From contig CAIIXF020000005.1 of NCBI GenBank assembly GCA_903813345.2, positions 14,699,375-14,763,374 on the forward strand: a DNA stretch of 64,000 nt, read 5' to 3'. The notes under the pieces were generated by a model. The model had not been told where the DNA came from, made no database searches, and saw only the letters and a list, made by a program, of their open reading frames with translations. How positions within the stretch are numbered: position 1 is the stretch's first letter; each line of letters opens with the position of its first letter. Shown in pieces: positions 50,401-62,400 of the stretch. A program made the position numbers and the translations under genes. This DNA comes from Owenia fusiformis. Taxonomy: Eukaryota; Annelida; Polychaeta; Sabellida; Oweniidae.

Positions 50401-53400
50401 AGCAATTCAACTGTAACCAAACATAGGAAACAAAGGGAAGCAAAAACATGTGATATGTAGCTGAAATGTAACAACTAAATACAAATATAGAATATATAAA
50501 TGCTAGTGTTTCTATGGGTGTACAAAATATACTAAATGTAACATCTGAACAATATTTACAGGGCTTGGATATTAATAGTGGAGATAAAGCCAATCTACAT
50601 GTATACATTAAATTGAATATATCTAGTACAATAAAATATTGAAAATGGAAACATGAACTGGATAAAGGCACAGTAGTCTAATATACCAAATATACTTTCT
50701 ACAAACTAATTTATACAACATTAGGAGATGAACTTATTTGGTTGTCATATTGAACATTGCATATGGTTTATCAAAACAGAACTAAACAATTCCAGGTAAA
50801 AAAATTAATGAACAATTTCTAGTTGAATTTAGTTTGCCTTACTGTACCTTTAAGGGCCAGATATAGGATTCATTCAAATGCTTAAAGGTAAGCTTTTTAG
50901 AAAGGTACTTTAATATACTATAAAATAGCAAAATGCAGAGTAGTGGTAATATCAAAAGCAAATTGTAAGGCACAATGAGCAAAATATGAAAATCATGCTC
51001 AGTGATCTGCTCATCTGACACTTTCATGTATCCCATAATCCTTTGCACAGGAAATGTCCTCCAAAAGTCAGCCATACTGTGTGGATATTATTATTGCAGA
51101 AAACCCTTTAAAGTGGAACACCCCTCAACTGGAAAACTATTTTTAGATACCATAGGTGTTCCACATACACAGGTCTAATTGTATATGAGCAACAGGATTA
51201 TGGGGAGTTAGAAAGTAACAGATTCGGCAGGTTGAAAAAATGAGCTGTTATTACCCAACCCTTCCAGCTCTGCATGTGAGCATAAACATAAATAAAAAAT
51301 CTTTAATGTAGTTACTGCATTTAAAACATAGCAACAATAACTGCAATGGGGCATCTCAGGAAAATTGAACTTTCAGTTACTATAGCAACAAGACAACTAC
51401 CAAGCTTGCTTGAATTGATGTAGAACAATATATGGTTTCAGCTCTGCTCGTTGATAATAACATGTCAAAATTAATCACCTAATTCAATGCCTGGACTTTC
51501 AAAATAGATAGAAACATGAAAATTCAAGATAGATAGATACAAACAAAGATATTCGTTGATATTTAGCCAAAATTTGAATTGTCAACAAAATGTAAGATGT
51601 GGATAAAATGTGATTTAGTTTGCTCTCACCTTTAGTTGCGGTATCTATGCTGTTGGTAATGTTATAATGGACCTGACCAAGGAATAAATTTGCCACAAAA
51701 TCTGTGATGAATGTCTGTAATGTACAGCTCCTAAAAATCAAGAAAAGGTAATTCTAATTACATGTACTACTATTTTGTAGAGTAGTTCATTTAATTCTCA
51801 GTTATAAGGTTGCTATGGAAAACATCACATTGATAACGGCTATTCACAATTTCTATTTGAGCCATTAAATACTTGATCAACTTACCAATGTCTGCAGTTA
51901 TCTTGTGAACTATAAATTATGGATAACACCAGAACTTGCCCACTTTTATTTTAAATGTTACCATAGCAACTTACCCAGGAGCAACTTCTGTAGCTATTTC
52001 AATCTCAACTATAAACTTCTTCAAAGGATTATAAATCGCTGAAAGTAAAAATAGTCACAATGAATATCAAAATTTCTGGACAATTGTTTGCCCACCCTAT
52101 TATAATTGGCTCAACCAATATGGCACCCTAGGGGTTATTTTATACAGATGTATTCATAGTCTAAAATGTGTTAATACACAAGTACTTTTATATTTGCTTT
52201 GTCCTCCAAAATAAAACTGGATCTTTACCATCACCAGATATGTTGCATTTGAATAAAACACTGTAATTTATTATTTGAAATGTGTGGTGGTTCCTACATC
52301 ATGTAGCACATGTTCTTGACCAATTAAATAGAGCCTAGATAGGACCTATGTATCATGGTACATGTTTCCTCCTCTGTTTATTCATCTCACCTGTAATGTT
52401 ATCTGGCCCAGCTTTGCAGACAAATTGTTGTTTTCCAAAGTGACTGTCATTTGCTGATAAGATGTCCCCCTAAAAACATAAATTGACAAACTGTAGACTT
52501 ATGTGGAGTCGTGGAAGTTTTTATATAAAAAAAAAAAAATCCAGTAGTTGTCAAAGTTGCATGTTCAAGAGCTAATTAATGTGAGAGTATTAAAAGCACT
52601 TCAAAAATAAAGACTGGAAGGGAAGGGTTGGACAGATAATATACTGTATACTATTTCTATACTCACCATGCCATAGACATCTTGTCTCTGCTCTCTGAAG
52701 TAGCTGTTCATACTAATAGCATGTGAGGAGGCATCAAACCTGAACAATGCTGACTGGAATAAAGAATCCCCAAAAGTGAATAAAAGGCAAGTTCAACATT
52801 GCACAAAGCAGACAAAATGGATAATTTCCACTGAGTAAAGGTCCATGTGCAGTTTGGCAAGTGATTTTAGACGGTCATATCTTTCACCATGAATACTTTC
52901 TGGGCATAAATACAGTGTTTTTTATTAATATATATGGAACTGAACACAATCAATTAAACCAATGCTGATTAGAACAGGCAGTGAGTTAACTGCAATAAAA
53001 TGACTAGATCTGGCCTATCGGGGGGGGGGGGGAAGGAATTGAGGGGGTGTGAGTGAATCTCTCCTGACCAAAAATTATTTTTAAATCGTGCAGTTTCTCA
53101 TCATTCTGAGCATTCATCAATTTATTTTGGGTCAAAATGGTCAAAAGTGAAGTGAACCCCCTTGGTTAAGCTGGCCTGCTAAGGGTCTGCTAATCTTACT
53201 TTCTCCAGTGCCAGGCGTTTTTTAATTGAATATGAAATTTGGGCTTGGCACTTTCATTTTACATTTTTATTGATTGAAAATGTGGAAAATATGAGATAAA
53301 ATAATAGGCCTTTGAGGTTGCTGAGATTGAAAGTTTAGTCAATGTAGTAGACTAAATGTCTGGGTATAAAAATGTGTGAAAGTGAGACAAGTTAGGGCTA

Positions 53401-56400
53401 CATATATTGCGGGCTTTCAGTCCCGGGGGGATGTACTCACATAAATTGACTATATGGGGACGTGTCGCTAAAGTGGGTCACTTTTTCGCCGAAAATCCCT
53501 AGATGTGGGTCTCATTTTGAAGAAAAAACTCTAGATATGGGTCCCATTTTGATGAAAAAATCCCTATTGAAAAATCCTAAAACTGAGTACTGTTTTTGAA
53601 AAAAATCGCCGGAAGTGGGTCTTGGTTTTTAAAAATTACCAATCAAATTGAAGTAGGTCTATTTTTGATTTTGACCAGTACCCCCCCTCCAGGCTTTCAG
53701 TTAAATAAGAACAGGCTAGAAGGTCAGGAGAGGGCTAGATAGAAAAGTAAATATGCGTTTGGAAAATGGAGAAAAGTTAAAGATCTGTAGATATGATATT
53801 GAGGACTTTGTACAATAGAAAATTAGGAAATAAAGTGAAGATGAAAATTATATAAAGTCTCGGCTTATATGTTTAGGAACTTTATGAACTTTTATAGCAC
53901 CATAAATACATCTATACAGCACCTAAAATACATCTATAGCACACTGACAATATAGTATAATAATTATGATGTTGATGGTGCAATTTTTAGCAAACCTGTC
54001 ACTCAGTTAAGATCTGAATGTATTAATTGGTTCTTATATTATGAAGCCTCATCACAAATTCACTGTAGCTGCCATTAAAAATATTATCGTATGATCTGTA
54101 AAATGAAGCCTTCTGATTGGTCAGTTCTTGTGCTGTACCAATCTGTATTGCTACTGAGATTGTCCCCATTGATCATCTACGTCGCAATACAGAAAGTATT
54201 GGTATGGAGGAGACATATTCTGCTCTCGATATTCTGTATTGGCACTCGACTTTGTCTCATTCCAATACAGAATTTCTCAAGCAGAATATATCCTGTATTG
54301 CACTTCAAATCATTCAATAACTTATAGTATTATTGAAACACTAAAATTTCAGGATAGCATCCCCACAGCATTCATTGATAAGATGTTTTCAAAATTTGAA
54401 ACATAATGATATGGTATCTAAACTGAGCTTCTTTTACTTCAAACATTTTCCTCAGTTGTAATTTCACGTTTAACTGAGTTTCTCCCAAGATACATTAGAA
54501 AATAACCTTCATTCATCATATTTGTGAAGAATGCCTATTTGAATGAATTTCTAAAGAATGAATTCGATTCAATACTGACACATGAAATGTTAATATGTGC
54601 TTCTTAACAAAATAAATATTAGAAGTTTAGCCCAACTGAACTCAATTTCATTGTTCAAATTTTTGTAAAGAGTGTAGGGTAACAGTCTAAGAACACGCTA
54701 TGCTGTTGGAAATCCTAGCATATAAACGACTCTAATTCTGTTGTTTTAGGCAAAGCAACAAAATGGCACATGGAGGCAGAGAGCTGATAATCAACGTGGA
54801 AGAACAGGATCAGATCATTGAAGGTTTAGTGGGACAATTTGGAGATAAACAGCTCCCTGAAGGAAAGGAATACCACATTTTCTTCTCCCATGCTTCCATA
54901 GATCTAAAATGGGTGAGACAGATAGTGAAAATACTTGAATCCCCACCTTATAATCTCACATGTTGTTATGACGATAGGGATTTCATGCCAGGACGAACTA
55001 GTATATTTGAAATCAACAGGTAACTATTTTTTTATTTACCTGTTATATGCAACTTGAGAGAACAATAATGTAAACATTACATTAGCTGCTTTAATCTGTT
55101 TTGGGCATCTAGTAGAACAGAGACTATTATATGTCTCTGAGTAGAATAACTGTAGTTAAGAGGAAGTGGAACCAAAAAAGAATAGACATAACTAAAGTCC
55201 CATCAGACTTGAATGTACAACTGCTAGTAATGGACATAAACTAGAAAGTAGCAACTCAGTTGAGTAGCAAACCCCACTGAACAAAACATATTTTATTAAA
55301 TCTCTATCATTTTGATCATTACAAGATAGATACAAGGCATTAACATGACAAAATGTCACCACCTAAAACAATTTGGTCAATTTAAAGCAAGTTGGAAAAT
55401 ACCTTTTGACCTTAAGAAGGTTTGATTTGAACTTCTTAGAACATGTAGATGATTTTGAAAAAAAAATTCGTCAATTTGAAGCAAGTTGAAAAAATACCTC
55501 TTTGACTTTTTTTGACATTGAGAAGGTCATTGAAGGTCAAATGTCAAATGTAAAGTCAGATTTGAACTTCTGAGAACATGTAGATGATTTTGAAAAAAAG
55601 TTAAGTAAATTTGAAGCAAGTTGAAAAAAGACCTTTTTGACCTTGAAAAGGTCATTGAAGGTCAAATGTCAAATCTAAAGTCAGATTTGAACTTCTGAGA
55701 ACATGTAGATGATTTTGAAAAAAAAATTAGTCAATTTGAAGCAAGTTGAAAAAAGACCTTTTTGACCTTGAGAAGGTCATTGAAGGTCAAAGGTCAAATC
55801 TAAAGTCAGATTTGAACTTCTGAGAACTTGTAAAAGTCAAATTTGAACTTCTGAAAAGATGTAGATGATTTTGAAAAAAAAATTTGGTCAATTTGAAGCA
55901 AGTTGAAAACAGACCTTTTTGACCTTTTTTGACCTTGAGAAGGTCATTAAAGGTCAAATGTCAAATCTAAAGTCAGATTTGAATTTCTGAGAACATGTAG
56001 ATGATTTTGAAAAAAAAATTAGTCAATTTGAAGCAAGTTGAAAAAAGACCTTTTTGACCTTTTTATTTGACCTTGAGAAGGTCATTGAAGGTCAAATGTC
56101 AAATCCAAAGTCAAATCTAAAGTCATATTTGAATTTCTGAGAACATGTAGATGATTTTGAAAAAAAAAATTAGTCAATTTGAAGCAAGATGAAAAAAGAC
56201 CTTTTTGACCTTTTTTGACATTGAGAAGGTCATTGAAGGTCAAATGTCAAATCTAAAGTCAGATTTGAAGGTCAAATGTCAAATCTAAAGTCAGATTTGA
56301 ATTTCTGATTTAGTCAATTTGAAGCAAGTTGAAAAAATACCTTTTTGACCTTTTTTGACTTTGAGAAGGTCATTGAAGGTCAAATGTCAAATCTTAAGTC

Positions 56401-59400
56401 AAATCTAAAGTCAGATTTGAATTTCTGAGAACACGTAGATGATTTTTAAAAAATATTATAGTCAATTTGAAGCAAATTGAAAACAGACCTTTTTGACCTT
56501 GAGAAGGTCATTGAAGGTCAAATGTCAAATCTAAAGTCAGATTTGAATTTCTGAGAACATGTAGATGATTTTGAAAAAAAATTTAGTCAATTTGAAGCAA
56601 GTTGAAAAAAGACCTTTTTGACCTTGAGAAGGTCATTGAAGGTCAAAGGTCAAATCTAAAGTCAGATTTGAACTTCTGAGAACTTGTAAAAGTCAAATTT
56701 GAACTTCTGAAAAGATGTAGATGATTTTGAAAAAAAAATTTGGTCAATTTGAAGCAAGTTGAAAACAGACCTTTTTGACCTTTTTTGACCTTGAGAAGGT
56801 CATTAAAGGTCAAATGTCAAATCTAAAGTCAGATTTGAATTTCTGAGAACATGTAGATGATTTTGAAAAAAAAATTAGTCAATTTGAAGCAAGTTGAAAA
56901 AAGACCTTTTTGACCTTTTTATTTGACCTTGAGAAGGTCATTGAAGGTCAAATGTCAAATCCAAAGTCAAATCTAAAGTCATATTTGAATTTCTGAGAAC
57001 ATGTAGATGATTTTGAAAAAAAAAATTAGTCAATTTGAAGCAAGATGAAAAAAGACCTTTTTGACCTTTTTTGACATTGAGAAGGTCATTGAAGGTCAAA
57101 TGTCAAATCTAAAGTCAGATTTGAAGGTCAAATGTCAAATCTAAAGTCAGATTTGAATTTCTGATTTAGTCAATTTGAAGCAAGTTGAAAAAATACCTTT
57201 TTGACCTTTTTTGACTTTGAGAAGGTCATTGAAGGTCAAATGTCAAATCTTAAGTCAAATCTAAAGTCAGATTTGAATTTCTGAGAACACGTAGATGATT
57301 TTTAAAAAATATTATAGTCAATTTGAAGCAAATTGAAAACAGACCTTTTTGACCTTGAGAAGGTCATTGAAGGTCAAATGTCAAATCTAAAGTCAGATTT
57401 GAATTTCTGAGAACATGTAGATGATTTTGAAAAAAAATTTAGTCAATTTGAAGCAAGTTGAAAAAAGACCTTTTTAACCTTTTTTGACTTTGAGAAGGTC
57501 ATTGAAGGTCAAATGTCAAATCTTAAGTCAAATCTAAAGACAGATTTGAATTTCTGAGAACACGTAGATAATTTTGAAAAAAAAATTTAGTCAATTTGAA
57601 GCAAGTTGAAAACAGACCTTTTTGACCTTTTTGACCTTGAGAAGGTCATTGAAGGTCAAATGTCAAATCTAAAGTTAGATTTGAATTTCTGAGAACATGT
57701 AGATGATTTTGAAAATTTTTTTAGTCAATTTGAAGCAAGTTGAAAAAAGACCTTTTTGACCTTTTTTGACTTTGAGAAGGTCATTGAAGGTCAAATGTCA
57801 AATCTTAAGTCAAATCTAAAGTCAGATTTGAATTTCTGAGAACAGGTAGATGATTTTGAAATAAAAATTTAGTCAATTTGAAGCAAGTTGAAAACAGACC
57901 TTTTTGACCTTTTTTGACCTTGAGAAGGTCATTGAAGGTCAAATGTCAAATCTAAAGTCAAATCTAAAGTCAGATTTGAATTTCTGAGAACATGTAGATG
58001 ATTTTGAAAAAAAATTTAGTCAATGTGAAGCAAGTTGAAAAAAGACCTTTTTGACCTTGAGAAGGTCATTGAAGGTCAAATGTCAAATATAAAGTCAGAT
58101 TTGAACTTCTGAGAACATGTAGATGATTTAGAAAAAAATTGAAGTCAGTCTAAACAGTATTTGTTAAGTTATAGGAAGTTGTAAGAAATTGTTACAGACG
58201 CCGGACGCCAACCGCCGGACGCCAACCGCCGGACGCCAACCTCCAACCGCCGGACGCCGTCGCAAAAAAACGGAGACCATAACAATATGTCACCACTTTT
58301 GGTGGTGACATAATAACCAGGAAGTAGTATTGTCTCGTTTTTGCAAAATAATGTAAGCAGATCGATCAACTGGCATTTGAATTATAAAAGATTCCTTTTT
58401 ATGAAATATGGCAATAATTTTGAAACATTTCTTTTTCATCAATTGGTATTCGAGTTACTGTCTCAACAAACAAATGAAAGTATATCTTTAGGTTGCTGCT
58501 TGCATTGTTAGCCTAAGAGTCTCTATATTCAATATTTGGTATTTTATTCTTAGCCATGTCGTAACTCACTGGACAGCTTCTCTATATCTCTATGAATTTG
58601 GCTTATTGGGATAATTACATTAATCTTTATTAATTCTTTCTTTAACAGGTGCATCATCACCAGTATGAAGACAGTGTTGATCTTCACTCCAGAAGCAGTG
58701 CAGAGTCGATGGTGTCAGACAGAGGTGGACACTGCTATTACAGCTTCTTACGACAACCTCATTGACATTGTACCTATTAAACTGAGACAATGCGAACTAC
58801 CTGACACATTGAAACACATCAGTTATCTGGATATTACAAACATGGAGCTGAATCAAGGGATCGAAAGAATCATTCCGGCTATTACAAGAGGGGATGACCA
58901 ACCTGAATTACCACCTCAAGTGCAGCGGAACATGGCAACAAGTGGATCATACTTTAACATCCCAACAAAACCAAGTGGACTATTGTCAAGTTCATGCATG
59001 TTGGATATATCACCAAATATGTTGAAAGAAGGTTTGGACACAAGGCGCATCCCTCTTCAGGATAATGAGGTTGAAACTTTAACGAAGGACATCAATTCTT
59101 CTGGACTTATGAGAAAAGCTTGGGTTATACGTAGTAACTTTCCTTGTTTACCAGAACGAGGTTCAGTATGCTGCACAGTAGGTTATGGGACTTTTACATT
59201 CCTTAGCATTATACCAATCGTAGTTCTATCAACGCTGTTCATTCTTTTTCCACCATCGGGGTTAAATGCTACAGGTGTTTTCATTATTGTATTATCAGAA
59301 TTGATATGGCTATTTTGTGTAACTTTACCATTGGTAGCTCTACCACTTGGGTATGTATTACTCAAACGAAACATGATAAAGCTCCTAATCAAGCTCTCAA

Positions 59401-62400
59401 TAGCAAACTGTAATCAACAAAAAGTCATATTTTCAATCAGTTACAAAAACAGGAAACCTGTTCTAACCATCATGAAATATGACATTACACCTTGTATAAG
59501 GTATCTCTATGATGAGCACATTCTGAATGAGCCTGAGCTAAACTTTGATGAGTTCCAGAGCAGAATCATGTACAGATATCTCCATGAGTATGTGTTACTT
59601 ATAAAGACGGGAACACACAAGGCTGTAGTAGTGCGTCACCCTGTGCTTTATGAGCAAATATGTTTCTGCCAACATGTGCAAGCAAAGCAGTAGAACAAAA
59701 GTTGTCTGATGCACTGAGGATCAACTTAAAATGAAAAGTTTTCTGTTTTGTAGAAATGGTACAAAGACATATTTTTCTTGCAAAGACATTCATTTTTATT
59801 GTATATATCAACATTGTAGTATTATCCCAGTGGAGGGTCACATTTGTACTTGAAATCACATTGTAGATCGTCTTAAAGGGGTTGAACTCTTTTTGTGACT
59901 CTCTGTGACCATTTTACTTAGTACAATCAGTTTTTAGTGAAAAATTCTTGACAGATTATAATTGTAGTTCTCGGGAGCATTAACGGCCACTTTTTAATTT
60001 GAATTCATGATATTTCATTAACTACATGTACTAACTGTAAGGCATGTTGGTACTCAATTTTATTCATATATGTGTAGATGATACCTAATAAAAAGGAAAT
60101 TGTATGAATAGTTGTGTACTTCATTCTATAACGACACAGCATTAATCCACAATCAACCTCAGTCCATACCGATTGGTTAGGGGTAGAACATATCTGATAA
60201 ATATTTTCTGTTTTTTATAAAATCACAATAAAAGTTTATGACTTTCAAAATGCAAAAATAATTAGTATCTATAGGTAGTCTCGATCATCAATACTGAAAG
60301 AAGGCTTTGTAACGACCCACCAATGTGAATTTCGTGGTACCCCCGGGAGTAGGTTGTTCTATTTCATTCGCTATGCTACCACTTTTTATCAGTAAAGAGC
60401 GCACTGCCCTTGGGGTGCTACAGCTGTAATTGGTGTATGAAAGCAGGAATTCTTTGCTTCGGAAAGATTTAAGCTTAGTTCATCGTATAGAATAAAGGAC
60501 AAACCTTTGTCATGGACACAATTTCCCTTTTCTTAGGTACCCTATACACATGTATGAATATAACTGAATTGCCAACATGCCTTAGTTTATGAAATATCTT
60601 GAATTAAAATATGACCTTTAAAGTCCACACCACACGCACATAAATCTGCACCAATTGTTTTCGTATAGCACGGCCTACATATGGTACATGTACACTCAAA
60701 ATTATCAACGAAGTTTTTTTAAATCTCTTTGATTTGTCGTATTACTAAATTGAAATAAATATCATAATCATCTACCTTTTTCTGTCTGTTTGGTCGTTTC
60801 TTGGCAAAGTAAGACGCAATATCATTGCTTCCGTCATCATAATTATTGCCACCACCTTGTTGTGCCGAAGAAGCATTCCGTACATCTAAATAGTCAGCCA
60901 GGAGTAGCTGGATCTGAGAGAAAATAAATACAAGGTATTTACATGCAAAATGTCACCACCTCCAATTTGTTACAGATGCTGACTATCGAATCCCTACCTT
61001 CAAACACCATCCACAAAAATGTTGGATACTATAAAAATATGTCAAAAATTCTGGGATTCTTGAAGGACGTTTTTGTTAAATTCACGAACGAACATTGTTA
61101 AGAAATAGTTGACACCAGTACATGACAACTACATCCTCACCTTTTTTGTGTTGTAAAGATTAAAGAAATTGGGAATAGAAAAATAAACAAGAAATTAAAT
61201 TTTAAGCACAAAAAGTGGTTCAGAGAAAAATGGTTTTCAAAAATTTAGTTATTTAATCCAATAGTACAAATTGAATTGAAATTTAGGGTTTTACTGTACA
61301 TACCACATCCTGGACTTTTGACCAGACATCCCCCATTGTGTACAACTCAAACCCTCGATCATCATTCTTCGATGAGGAATCCTAAAATAAAAATGAAGAT
61401 TATGGTACAGTAAAATCTACTAAGTGGAACATCTGGAAAGTGGGAAAAATATACAAAGTGGATCAGTATTTCAAGGTCCTATTTTTTAAACCCATTGACT
61501 TAATGTTAAATCAGAAATGAAACTCTGTATGTGGAACACCTTTCAAGTAGAACATAGAGCTCCCAAATGTGTTTTTCGCATACAGGCTTACTTAACTCTG
61601 TAATTACACGCACATACATAGTGAACTTATTGGGAAAACTGCTACTGCAATCATCATGTGGGAAATATAAATCTTTTTTTTATCATTATTAAATCTTTAT
61701 TTTCACATATTATTTTACAGGTTATTAATGTTGTTTACTGTAGGAGGAGAGAGAGATAGAGAGAAGGAAAATAGAGAGAGAAGGAAATATGAATCTTGCT
61801 TTTCCTAAGTAACTAAATTTCTGTGCCAACAGCTTACCTGTATTTTGGCAAGGTACTTCAGTACTATTTTATGTGTCTTAGCTACACATCTAAACTGTGC
61901 AAAAATCAGCTCTAGGTATTCTAGCAGGTAACGAGGGTTGTACTGTGTAGCTATAACCTCTCCCTCTTGAAAGGCACTGAAATAATTTCAAGTAAATCGT
62001 AAATATCACACAAGCCATTAACATGCGAAATGCCACCAACAGCCATTTCTTAGAGACGTCAATTGCCGAATGCCAAACACCAATCACCAATCCGATTTCA
62101 GCCTAGGCCCTATCTTATGTATGTTAATTTTGCGAAAAACGTGAACGTGAATGGAAAATCACTTTATCTTGGAAAATACTAATTCAATTCTCCCTTTCGC
62201 GGTTCGCTCTTTGAATCAGAACGTTCGCAAATATGTATTGAAAAAGCACTCAAAAAGGACAACATTTGATTGGTCAATATTTTCCCACTGTGCATTTCGC
62301 GTAGCTATTTGCGTGACCCAAAAGTTCTAAATCAAACTAATTACGCAATTTTGATTGACCTAGATAATAGCGACGCGTCTTCTTTGGTCTACTGCTCAGT

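Noticed and set aside
50330-50671. 113-codon minus-strand frame with hydrophobic stretches
   Set aside because: AT-rich sequence gives hydrophobic codons by chance. No conserved motif, and it is out of phase with EXOC4 exons.
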